The notes beneath the pieces were generated by a model. That model did not search any database. It was not told where the DNA came from and saw nothing but the letters and a program-made list of their open reading frames with translations. 62,631 nt of DNA from Streptomyces carpinensis. GTDB lineage: Bacteria; Actinomycetota; Actinomycetes; Streptomycetales; Streptomycetaceae. The stretch covers positions 1 through 62,631 of the forward strand of contig NZ_MUBM01000170.1 of NCBI RefSeq assembly GCF_002154505.1, in the 5' to 3' direction. The translations under genes and the position numbers were made by a program. Shown one piece after another: positions 8,157 through 14,975 of the stretch (within the stretch, counting starts at the first letter, position 1; each line of letters begins with the position of its first letter).

Positions 8157-8196
8157 CGGGGCTGCTCGACCGGGTCGTTCCGGTCGAGCAGCCCCG
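8157..8196. terminator. 17-bp perfect hairpin between catC and the hydroxylase gene
   Basis: The arms CGGGGCTGCTCGACCGG and CCGGTCGAGCAGCCCCG pair perfectly around a 6-nt loop. The hairpin lies in the 100-bp gap after catC. It is strong enough to terminate transcription or to act as an RNA-processing and stability barrier that creates different mRNA levels for cat genes and the hydroxylase. Confidence 0.8.
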
Positions 8197-8209
8197 TGGT
8201 GGCAGACGG

Positions 8210-8491
8210 CTATCCGTGGATGTCGGACGGGTGTGTCGCCAGCGGCGTCACCGCGATGTCCATGTAGGGGAACAGCGGCAGGTCGGACAGGATCTGGTGG
8301 AGCTCGTCGCCCGACTCGACCTCGAAGATCGAGTAGTTCGAGTACTCGCCGACGATCCGCCAGATGTGGGGCCACTTGCCGGCCCGCTGCAGTTCCTGCG
8401 AGTACGCCTTCTCCCGGGCGACGGTCGCAGCCCGGACTTTGGGGTCGAGGTCGTGCGGGATCCGCACGTCCATCCGCACGTGGAAGAGCAC
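8210..8491 (-). CDS. catC: Muconolactone delta-isomerase
   Basis: This 93-aa protein matches CatC in length and in sequence: start LFHVRMDVRIPHDL, centre WPHIWRIVGEYSNYSIF, end LPLFPYMDIAVTPLATHPSD. The enzyme forms a decamer in the cytoplasm and converts muconolactone to beta-ketoadipate enol-lactone in the catechol ortho-cleavage pathway. The GTG start directly follows the catA stop codon (TGA-GTG), so the two are translationally coupled. Confidence 0.95.
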   Translation of the reverse strand: MLFHVRMDVRIPHDLDPKVRAATVAREKAYSQELQRAGKWPHIWRIVGEYSNYSIFEVESGDELHQILSDLPLFPYMDIAVTPLATHPSDIHG

Positions 8492-9352
8492 TCAGGCCTC
8501 CGGGTCGAGGACGAAGGAGTACGCCACGGTTGCCGAGCCGTCGGCCTGCTGCTGCGGGGCGAGCAGCAGTTCCGGCTTCACCGCCGAGGCGATGTCGTCG
8601 TCGTTGTGGGCGTCGCCGGGGAAGTAGAGCTGCGCGGTGAGCAGCTGGTAGCCCGGAGCGGAGACCTTGACGTGGATGTGGGCCGGGCGCCAGGCGTGCC
8701 ACCCGGCCGCCTCGATGAGCGCGCCGCAGGCACCGTCGGTCGGGATCTGGTACGGCGCGGGCTGGACCGTGTGGATCTCGAAGGAGCCGTCGGGGCCGAC
8801 GTGGTTCGTGCCACGCAGGTTCCACTCCGGCAGGTTGGGGGCGAACTGGCTGTAGAAGCCGTCGTCGTCGGCGTGCCAGATCTCGACCTTCGCGTCGGAC
8901 AGGGCGGTGCCGTCGACCGCGGTGACGGTGCCGGTCCAGGTGAGCGGCGTGCCCCCCTCGCCCTCGCGCATCGGGACGGTGCCGACACCCTTCTCGTCGG
9001 AGATCACCGGCGAGTTCGGGACGTAGTACGGGCCCTCGATGGTGCCCTTGTTGCCCTGGCGGTCGGAGGTGGCGACCTCCTCGACCACGTGCTCGACCCA
9101 GACGTCCAGGAAGAGCGGCCACTCGCCGTCGAGCCCGACCTGGATCAGCCACGCCTTGAGAGCGTTGTACTCGGCGTAGGTGACGTTCTCCTCGCGGATG
9201 GTGGCGTGGACGGCCTCGAGCACGCGGCGCGCGAGCTTGTCGGCGCGCTCCTTCGGCACGTCCTTGACCGCCTCGTAGGGAGACTTGTCGTTCTGGAAGC
9301 GCGCGGTGGCGTTGGCGCCGGAGGCGGCGGCGCTGGCAACCTCAGAGGTCAT
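8492..9352 (-). CDS. catA: Catechol 1,2-dioxygenase (intradiol)
   Basis: This 286-aa protein belongs to the non-haem Fe(III) intradiol dioxygenases, with an N-terminal helical dimerisation part and a C-terminal beta-sandwich. The iron ligands are visible: Tyr in EGPYYVP, Tyr in APYQIPTDGACG, and two His in WRPAHIHVKVSAPG. It cleaves catechol to cis,cis-muconate. Its length is normal. It lies 50 bp after catB and abuts catC. It receives catechol from both the ben and salicylate branches of this island. Confidence 0.96.
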   Translation of the reverse strand: MTSEVASAAASGANATARFQNDKSPYEAVKDVPKERADKLARRVLEAVHATIREENVTYAEYNALKAWLIQVGLDGEWPLFLDVWVEHVVEEVATSDRQGNKGTIEGPYYVPNSPVISDEKGVGTVPMREGEGGTPLTWTGTVTAVDGTALSDAKVEIWHADDDGFYSQFAPNLPEWNLRGTNHVGPDGSFEIHTVQPAPYQIPTDGACGALIEAAGWHAWRPAHIHVKVSAPGYQLLTAQLYFPGDAHNDDDIASAVKPELLLAPQQQADGSATVAYSFVLDPEA

Positions 9353-9402
9353 GGTGCTTCTCCTGTCGCTTGGTTCTCTCGGCCCAGGGGGCCCGTAGTG
9401 GA

Positions 9403-10512
9403 TCAGGCCCGACCATCGGTGCGGTAGCGAGCGAGCTTGTCGGGGTCGATCGTGACGCCGAGGCCGGGTCCGGACGGCACGCTCAGGCGGCCGTCACGGA
9501 TCTGGAGCGGCTCGGCGAGCAGGTCATCGCTCATGTCCAGGAAGTTGGACAGCTCCCCCGCGCGGCGCGAAGTCAGGCGGTAGGCCGCCGCGAACGCGAC
9601 TGCGCACGCGGTGCCGAGCTGGCCGTCGATCTGGTTGCCGATGACGGCCTCGATGCCGAGCCCCTCGGCCAGGTGGTGCACGCGCTGAGAGACGGTGAAC
9701 CCGGTGCGCGCCGTCTTGATCGAGATGGCCGTCGCCGATCCCCCGAGGATCTCCCGGGTGACCTCGGCGGGCGTGGTCGCGGACTCGTCGGCGATCGTGG
9801 GCACCGCGGTCCGAGCGACCAGCCAGCGGCGGCCCAGGACGTCGTCGGCGGGGCAGAGCTCCTCGGCGAAGAGCAGGTCGAGGTCGGCCATCTCGCGCAT
9901 CGCTGCGGCCGACTCCGCCGGCGACCAGCCGCGGTTACCGTCGACGTACAGCTCCGCCTCGGCACCGAAGTGCTCCCGCAGCGCGCGCACCACCGCGGTG
10001 TCGAGTGATATCGGGTGCCGTCCCACCTTCACCTTGAAGGTGGTGATGCCGTACGTGGAGCGCATCCGCTCGGCCTCGGCCACCATCTTCTGCGGCTCCT
10101 CGAAGCCGAGCATGTGGCTGACCCGCATCCGGTCGGTGTAGCCGCCGAGCAGGTCGCTGACCGACTGGCCCAGGGTCTGACCGAGCGCGTCCCAGATGGC
10201 CATGTCGATCGCCGACTTCGCGGTGGGGTTGCCGATCGTGCGGTGCATCCGCTGGTGGGCGACCTCGCGCTGGAGGAGCGTCAGGCCGGCGATCTGCGGG
10301 GCGAAGACGTTCTCGATGACCGCCACGATGCCCTGCTGCGTCTCGCCGTAGGTGAAGGGCCGGGGTGGTGCCTCGGCGACGCCGACGATCCCGTCGTCGG
10401 TGTGGACCCGGACGAGCACGTGCTCGGCCGCGTGCACCTCGCCGGAGGCGAACTTCAGCGGCTTGAGGTAGGGGATGGAGAACGGGATCGCCTCGACCCG
10501 GACGATCTTCAT
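9403..10512 (-). CDS. catB: Muconate cycloisomerase
   Basis: This 369-aa enolase-superfamily enzyme converts cis,cis-muconate to muconolactone. The catalytic Lys pair is in TFKVKVGRH, the metal-binding acids are in VDGNRGW, LLFAEELCP and IADESATTP, and the second Lys is in ISIKTARTGF. The length fits CatB (about 370 aa). Its ATG overlaps the stop of the upstream LysR gene by four bases (ATGA), so regulator and enzyme genes form one operon, unlike the divergent catR-catB arrangement known from Pseudomonas. Confidence 0.95.
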   Translation of the reverse strand: MKIVRVEAIPFSIPYLKPLKFASGEVHAAEHVLVRVHTDDGIVGVAEAPPRPFTYGETQQGIVAVIENVFAPQIAGLTLLQREVAHQRMHRTIGNPTAKSAIDMAIWDALGQTLGQSVSDLLGGYTDRMRVSHMLGFEEPQKMVAEAERMRSTYGITTFKVKVGRHPISLDTAVVRALREHFGAEAELYVDGNRGWSPAESAAAMREMADLDLLFAEELCPADDVLGRRWLVARTAVPTIADESATTPAEVTREILGGSATAISIKTARTGFTVSQRVHHLAEGLGIEAVIGNQIDGQLGTACAVAFAAAYRLTSRRAGELSNFLDMSDDLLAEPLQIRDGRLSVPSGPGLGVTIDPDKLARYRTDGRA

Positions 10513-11417
10513 GCAGGCTCCTCGGTAGGGACGGAGGCCGCGCCGAACGTGGCGGTCAGCAGTGCGACGACGGCGTTGACGAGCGGGTTGTCCTCGTCGG
10601 CGCGGCGCCCCAGCGCGAGGCCCACCGAGCCCGCGTCGGCGACATCGCGGAAGACGACGCCGTCCAGGGGGAGGGAGCGGACGCCGGCCGGGGCGAGTGA
10701 GACCCCGAGGCCGGCGGCCACCAGCGCCAACAGGACGGAGGTGCCGGGTGCCGCGTGCTCGCGGTGGGGCACGAACCCGGCGGTACGGCAGGCGCGCGTG
10801 ACCGCGTCGTTGACCACCGACTGGCGGGCGTCGTAGAGGATGAACGGCTCGGCGCTCAGGTCGGCCATCGCGATGATGGGCTCGGCCACGAGACGGTGAT
10901 CGGCGGGCACGGCCAGGACCAGCGGCTCTTCGTCGAGCAGGCTCAGCTCGATGCCCTCACCCGCCGCGGGCGGCCGGAGCAGGCCGAGGTCGATCGTGCC
11001 GGCGCGCAGCGCGTCGCACTGCTCGGAGGTGAGCAGGTCGGCGTGGATCTCCAGCGCCACACCGGGCAGCTCGCGCTTGAGCAGCCGGGCGATCCGGGGC
11101 AGATGCGAGAACGACGACGTGCCGGTCAGGCCCAGGCGCAGCAGGCCGTGCCGTCCGGCCGCGATCCGCCGTACGCCGCGCAGGCTGTCGTCCAGGGCGC
11201 CCAGGATGCGGGCCACCTCGGTCTGGAGGAACTCACCGGCAGGGGTGAGCGAGACCTGTCGCGTGGTGCGGTTGAACAGCGTGACGCCGAGTTCGGTCTC
11301 CAGCTGACGGATCGCCTGCGAGAGCGCGGGCTGGGCGACGTGGAGGCGCTCTGCGGCACGCCCGAAGTGGCAGGTCTCGGCCACGGCGGTGAAGTAGCGC
11401 AGGTGCCGCAGGTCCAT
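10509..11417 (-). CDS. LysR-type regulator of the cat operon
   Basis: This 302-aa LysR protein has the N-terminal winged helix (MDLRHLRYFTAVAETCHFGRAA..., motif AQPALSQAIRQLETELG) and a periplasmic-binding-like ligand domain. I chose the ATG at 11417 because the family starts exactly at MDLRHLRYF; the open extension upstream is not conserved-looking. CatR- and BenM-type relatives respond to muconate or benzoate. It is the first gene of the leftward cat operon and diverges from benA across 221 bp, so it is well placed to control both directions. The effector is inferred from context. Confidence 0.9.
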   Translation of the reverse strand: MDLRHLRYFTAVAETCHFGRAAERLHVAQPALSQAIRQLETELGVTLFNRTTRQVSLTPAGEFLQTEVARILGALDDSLRGVRRIAAGRHGLLRLGLTGTSSFSHLPRIARLLKRELPGVALEIHADLLTSEQCDALRAGTIDLGLLRPPAAGEGIELSLLDEEPLVLAVPADHRLVAEPIIAMADLSAEPFILYDARQSVVNDAVTRACRTAGFVPHREHAAPGTSVLLALVAAGLGVSLAPAGVRSLPLDGVVFRDVADAGSVGLALGRRADEDNPLVNAVVALLTATFGAASVPTEEPA

Positions 11418-11638
11418 GACGCCCGTCCTCAGGTCGGCAGATCGGCTGGAGTCCCAGTGACGCCAAGTCGTGCCCGTCACACTAGGTCGGGCAATCCATA
11501 GGGGGCAAAGACATGTTTCGACTCGATTAAGAGTGGCTGCTTATTAATGGAGTGCTAGGTCAGGACTAGGCATTTACCGGGTACGAGGCTCGCCATAGTG
11601 ATGCGACGGTCGATGCCATCGATTTCCTGGAGGGCACC
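11418..11638. promoter_or_regulatory. Divergent cat/ben control region
   Basis: This 221-bp region separates the leftward LysR-cat operon from rightward benA. It is locally AT-richer (around 11520-11550). It contains two copies of CTAGGTC(G/A)GG at 11482-11491 and 11555-11564, with a further CTAGG just after the second copy. These are candidate sites for the LysR protein or for BenR. CCTGGAGGG, ending about four bases before the benA ATG, is a good ribosome-binding site. Confidence 0.65.
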
Positions 11639-13015
11639 ATGACCGAGTTGCAGGAGCGTCGCATCGGCCCGTACCGCCGCGTCAGCGAGTTGTTGGACCA
11701 GGCTGTCGTCGATGACCGGGAGGCGGGTGTCATCCGCGCCAACCGGCAGATCTTCACCGATGACGAGCTCTTCGAGCTGGAGATGAAGCACATCTTCGAG
11801 GGCAACTGGATCTACCTCGCGCACGAGAGCCAGGTCCCCGAGCCGGGCGACTACGTCACGACGTACATGGGCCGGCAGCCCGTCGTGATCACCCGTGACA
11901 AGGACGGCCGGCTGCACCTGCTGATCAACGCCTGTGCGCACCGCGGCGCCATGCTGTGCCGCAGGAAGACCGACAACCGCACCACGCTGACCTGTCCCTT
12001 CCACGGCTGGACGTTCCGCAACGACGGCGCCCTGCTCAAGGTCAAGGACCCGGACGGCGCCGGCTACCCGGACAGCTTCGACACCGACGGCTCGCACAAC
12101 CTCACCAAGGTCGCCCGCTTCGACTCCTACCGGGGCTTCCTGTTCGGCAGCCTCAACCCCGACGTCGTGGAGCTCTCCGAGCACCTGGGCGACGCGACGA
12201 AGGTCATCGACATGCTGGTCGACCAGTCGCCGGACGGCCTGGAGGTGCTCCGGGGCTCCTCCACCTACACCTACGACGGCAACTGGAAGGTCCAGGCCGA
12301 GAACGGTGCCGACGGCTACCACGTCACCGCCACGCACTGGAACTACGCGGCCACCACCTCGCGCCGCGACACGGGCGAGTCGACGAACGCCACCAAGACC
12401 CTGGACGCCGGCAGCTGGGGCAAGTCCGGAGGCGGCTACTGGTCCTACCCGAACGGCCACCTGTGCCTGTGGACCTGGGCGGCCAACCCCCAGGACCGGC
12501 CTCTGTGGGACCGGATGGAGCAGCTGAAGCAGACCTACGGCGAGGCCAAGGGCGAGTTCATGGTGAAGGGCTCCCGCAACCTCTGCGTCTATCCCAACGT
12601 GTATCTGATGGACCAGTTCTCCACCCAGATCCGCCACTTCCGCCCGATCGCGCCGGACAAGACCGAGGTCACCATCTACTGCATCGCCCCGAAGGGGGAG
12701 AGCGCCGAGTCGCGGGCCTGGCGGATCCGGCAGTACGAGGACTTCTTCAACGCCTCCGGCATGGCGACCCCGGACGATCTCGAGGAGTTCCGCTCCTGCC
12801 AGCTGACCTTCCGCGCCACCGTAGCCCCGTGGAACGACATGAGCCGCGGCGCCGAGCACTGGGTCTCAGGCCCTGACGAGGTCGCGACCGCGCTCGACAT
12901 GCCGGGCGTCGTCTCGGCCGGCAAACGCAACGAGGACGAGGGCCTCTACCCGGTTCAGCACAGCTACTGGCTCGAGACGATGCGCGCCGCCGTCGCCGCC
13001 GAGGAGGATTCCTAA
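11639..13015 (+). CDS. benA: Benzoate 1,2-dioxygenase, large (alpha) subunit
   Basis: This 458-aa Rieske oxygenase alpha subunit has the [2Fe-2S] ligands C-x-H and C-x-x-H in CAHRGAMLC and LTCPFHGW, and the mononuclear iron site in ENGADGYHVTATHW. With BenB and BenC it converts benzoate, O2 and NADH to benzoate cis-1,2-dihydrodiol. Its end, GAGGAGGATTCCTAATG, holds a ribosome-binding site and a TAATG stop/start overlap that would have coupled it to benB. The ATG of that overlap now leads into an IS110 element, so coupling to benB is broken. Confidence 0.96.
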   Translation: MTELQERRIGPYRRVSELLDQAVVDDREAGVIRANRQIFTDDELFELEMKHIFEGNWIYLAHESQVPEPGDYVTTYMGRQPVVITRDKDGRLHLLINACAHRGAMLCRRKTDNRTTLTCPFHGWTFRNDGALLKVKDPDGAGYPDSFDTDGSHNLTKVARFDSYRGFLFGSLNPDVVELSEHLGDATKVIDMLVDQSPDGLEVLRGSSTYTYDGNWKVQAENGADGYHVTATHWNYAATTSRRDTGESTNATKTLDAGSWGKSGGGYWSYPNGHLCLWTWAANPQDRPLWDRMEQLKQTYGEAKGEFMVKGSRNLCVYPNVYLMDQFSTQIRHFRPIAPDKTEVTIYCIAPKGESAESRAWRIRQYEDFFNASGMATPDDLEEFRSCQLTFRATVAPWNDMSRGAEHWVSGPDEVATALDMPGVVSAGKRNEDEGLYPVQHSYWLETMRAAVAAEEDS

Positions 13016-13023
13016 TGGAGTTG

Positions 13024-14238
13024 TCAAGCTGCGAGGGTGACTGGTGGTGTGAGGCTGTAGCACCGTCCGTCGCGCAGCAGTGCCCACGGGACGTTGACTC
13101 GTCGGCGGGCGAGCGCGAGGACCGCTTGGACGTGTCGTTTGCCTTCGGCGCGCTTTCGGTCATAGAAGCGACGGGACTCGTCGCAGCAGCGGATGCTGAT
13201 CAACGCCGAGGTGTAGAAGACGCGTTGGAGGCGTCGGCTGTATCGCTTGGGCCGGCTGATCCTGCCCGAGTCCCGGGCCGCGGGAGCGACCCCGGCGAAG
13301 CCGGCGAGGCGGTCGGCGTTCTCAAAGATGTCCATGTCACCGCCGGTGGCCGCGATGAACTCGGCGCCGAGCAGGGGGCCGATGCCGGGCAGGCTGCTGA
13401 TCACTTCGGCGTGCCGGTGCTCGCGAAACCGACCCTCGATGAGCTTGTCGATCTCGGCGATCTTCTCGTTGAGGGCCATCACCTCCTTAGCGAGCGAGTG
13501 CACGACCTGGGCAGTGATCTTCTCTCCGGGGACGGCGGTGTGCTGTCCTTCGGCGGCCTGGACAGCCTTGGCCGCGAGCTGGTCAGGGCGTATGACCTTG
13601 CGGTTGCGCAGCCAGGTGGTCAGCCGGCGCGCACCGGTGCGGCGGATGGCGGCCGGGGACTGGTAGCCGGTCAGCAGCACCAGTGGAGCGACGTTGGCGA
13701 GGTCGAGTTCGCGTTCCAGGCCGGGGAAGATCCCGGTGAGATGGCCGCGGAGTCGGTTGACGGTGCGGGTCTTGTCGTCCGACAGGTCACGGCGGCGGCC
13801 GGTCAGGACCTTGAGTTCGGTGACCCGTTCATCGTCGGGCCGCAGGGGCATCAGGTCGCGGCGGACACGAGCCTGGTCGGCGATGACCGCGGCGTCCTTG
13901 GCGTCGGTCTTGCCGTCGCCGCGGTATCCCTCGGAGGCCCGGTTGACGGAGCGGCCGGGGATGTAGAGCAGGTGCTGCCCATGGTTGAGCAGGATCGCGA
14001 TCACGAGGGCGGCGCCGCCGTCAGCCAGGTCGATGCCCCAGGCCGTAACCTCGCCCAGCGCAAGGACATCGGCCATGAGCTGGAGCAGTTCCGTTTCATC
14101 GTTGGCCACGCGGCGGGACAGCAGGCGTTTGCCGGTGTCGTCGATCACCACTGCGTGGTGATGGGTCTTGCCGGCGTCGATGCCGGCCCAGATCGCTGTC
14201 ACTCGTCTCTCCACGGGTTGCTTGCTGTCGTGCACCAC
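13024..14238 (-). CDS. IS110-family transposase (DEDD recombinase)
   Basis: This 404-aa protein has the RuvC-like DEDD N-terminal domain (WAGIDAGKTHHHAVVIDD at about residues 16-33, later KTDAKDAAVIADQAR) and the C-terminal transposase-20 domain (ISSLPGIGPLLGAEFIAATG, then GFAGVAPAARDSGR with the probable nucleophilic Ser). In IS110 elements the recombinase works with a bridge RNA that pairs with target and donor DNA. The gene is intact and lies antisense to the ben operon. A 473-aa frame on the other strand is only its shadow. Confidence 0.95.
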   Translation of the reverse strand: MVHDSKQPVERRVTAIWAGIDAGKTHHHAVVIDDTGKRLLSRRVANDETELLQLMADVLALGEVTAWGIDLADGGAALVIAILLNHGQHLLYIPGRSVNRASEGYRGDGKTDAKDAAVIADQARVRRDLMPLRPDDERVTELKVLTGRRRDLSDDKTRTVNRLRGHLTGIFPGLERELDLANVAPLVLLTGYQSPAAIRRTGARRLTTWLRNRKVIRPDQLAAKAVQAAEGQHTAVPGEKITAQVVHSLAKEVMALNEKIAEIDKLIEGRFREHRHAEVISSLPGIGPLLGAEFIAATGGDMDIFENADRLAGFAGVAPAARDSGRISRPKRYSRRLQRVFYTSALISIRCCDESRRFYDRKRAEGKRHVQAVLALARRRVNVPWALLRDGRCYSLTPPVTLAA

Positions 14239-14437
14239 AGACGACCTCGCTGTCGAGTCCCTACAGAGCGATCAGTGCCGCAATTCCTGATGAGCAGCCG
14301 AGTCGTCGTGGGGGCCGGGCGGCGAATCCTCAGCAGCCACGATCGGCAGAGAACTGAAAGCCACACCCGGCCCCCCTGGGTGAGCCAACCCTACGAATGG
14401 CTCGCTCATCCCGATCAACAAGGTAGGGAGAACTGAG
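14239..14437 (-). ncRNA. Candidate bridge RNA of the IS110 element
   Basis: The non-coding left end of the element, read on the minus strand, contains a perfect 10-bp stem (14366-14375 with 14310-14319). It encloses two segments that match the two target flanks: GGTGTGG (14361-14367) equals the minus-strand sequence at the start of benB (14442-14448), and GAGGATTC (14324-14331) equals the plus-strand end of benA (13004-13011). One segment per target strand is the pattern of the two guides of a target-binding loop. A second stem-rich part nearer the transposase (around 14250-14308) could be the donor-binding loop. Matches stop a few bases short of the core, so this remains a candidate. Confidence 0.6.
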
Positions 14438-14968
14438 ATGACCACACCACCGACCGGGTCCGCACCCGCCGAGGCCAGGCTGATCACGCAGAACGCCATC
14501 GAGCAGTTCCTCTACCGCGAAGCCCGCTACCTCGACGACCGCGAGTTCGAGAAGTGGCTGGCCTGCTACGCCGACGACGTCGTCTACTGGATGCCCTGTT
14601 GGGCCGACGACGACCGGCTCACCGAGGATCCGCAGACCGAGATGTCGCTGATCTACTACGCCAACAAGGGCGGTCTGGAGGACCGGGTCTTCCGCATCCG
14701 CACCGAGCGCTCGTCGGCGACGTCGCTCCCCGAGCCGCGGACCTCGCACAACATCAGCAACGTCGAGGTGATCGAGCGCCGCGGTGATGTGGTCGACGTG
14801 CGCTTCAACTGGCACACGATGTACTTCCGCTACAACACCGTCGACCCGTACTACGGCACGTCGTTCTACACCATGGACTTCTCCGGCGAGCAGCCGCTGA
14901 TCCGTCGCAAGACCGTGATCTTGAAGAACGACTACATCCACCACGTCGTCGACGTGTATCACTTCTGA
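14438..14968 (+). CDS. benB: Benzoate 1,2-dioxygenase, small (beta) subunit
   Basis: This 176-aa protein is the ring-hydroxylating dioxygenase beta subunit (SnoaL/NTF2-like fold), with typical pieces IEQFLYREARYLDDREFEKW, ACYADDVVYWMPCW and TMYFRYNT. It forms the alpha3beta3 oxygenase with BenA. Its original ribosome-binding site at the end of benA is now 1.4 kb away, but the inserted element ends in AGGTAGGGAG about seven bases before the ATG, which may serve as a replacement. benB is followed after 7 bp by the benC-FCD-benD gene. Confidence 0.94.
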   Translation: MTTPPTGSAPAEARLITQNAIEQFLYREARYLDDREFEKWLACYADDVVYWMPCWADDDRLTEDPQTEMSLIYYANKGGLEDRVFRIRTERSSATSLPEPRTSHNISNVEVIERRGDVVDVRFNWHTMYFRYNTVDPYYGTSFYTMDFSGEQPLIRRKTVILKNDYIHHVVDVYHF

Positions 14969-14975
14969 GGTCCCC

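Larger units (their letters stand above)
13018..14437 (-). mobile_element. IS110-family insertion at the benA/benB junction
   Basis: The element is 1420 bp long, from just after the ATG at 13015-13017 to just before the ATG of benB at 14438-14440. The only flanking duplication is this ATG (core AT or TG), fitting the short core of IS110 elements, which lack terminal inverted repeats. It has one transposase gene, about 6 bp beyond its stop and about 200 bp of non-coding sequence upstream of its start. That asymmetry is typical of the IS110 subgroup, whose long end encodes a bridge RNA. The boundaries are inferred from the ben genes. Confidence 0.85.

Noticed and set aside
8018..9427. 469-codon plus-strand frame antisense to catC and catA
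   Set aside because: It is rich in Val, Gly and Arg and antisense to two well-defined genes; typical high-GC shadow frame.
11555..12859. 434-codon minus-strand frame antisense to benA
   Set aside because: Composition and position are those of a shadow; benA has complete Rieske motifs.
13015..14436. 473-codon open frame on the plus strand through the IS110 element
   Set aside because: It is the exact antisense of the transposase. It begins at the old benB-type ATG, but its sequence has no protein family pattern.
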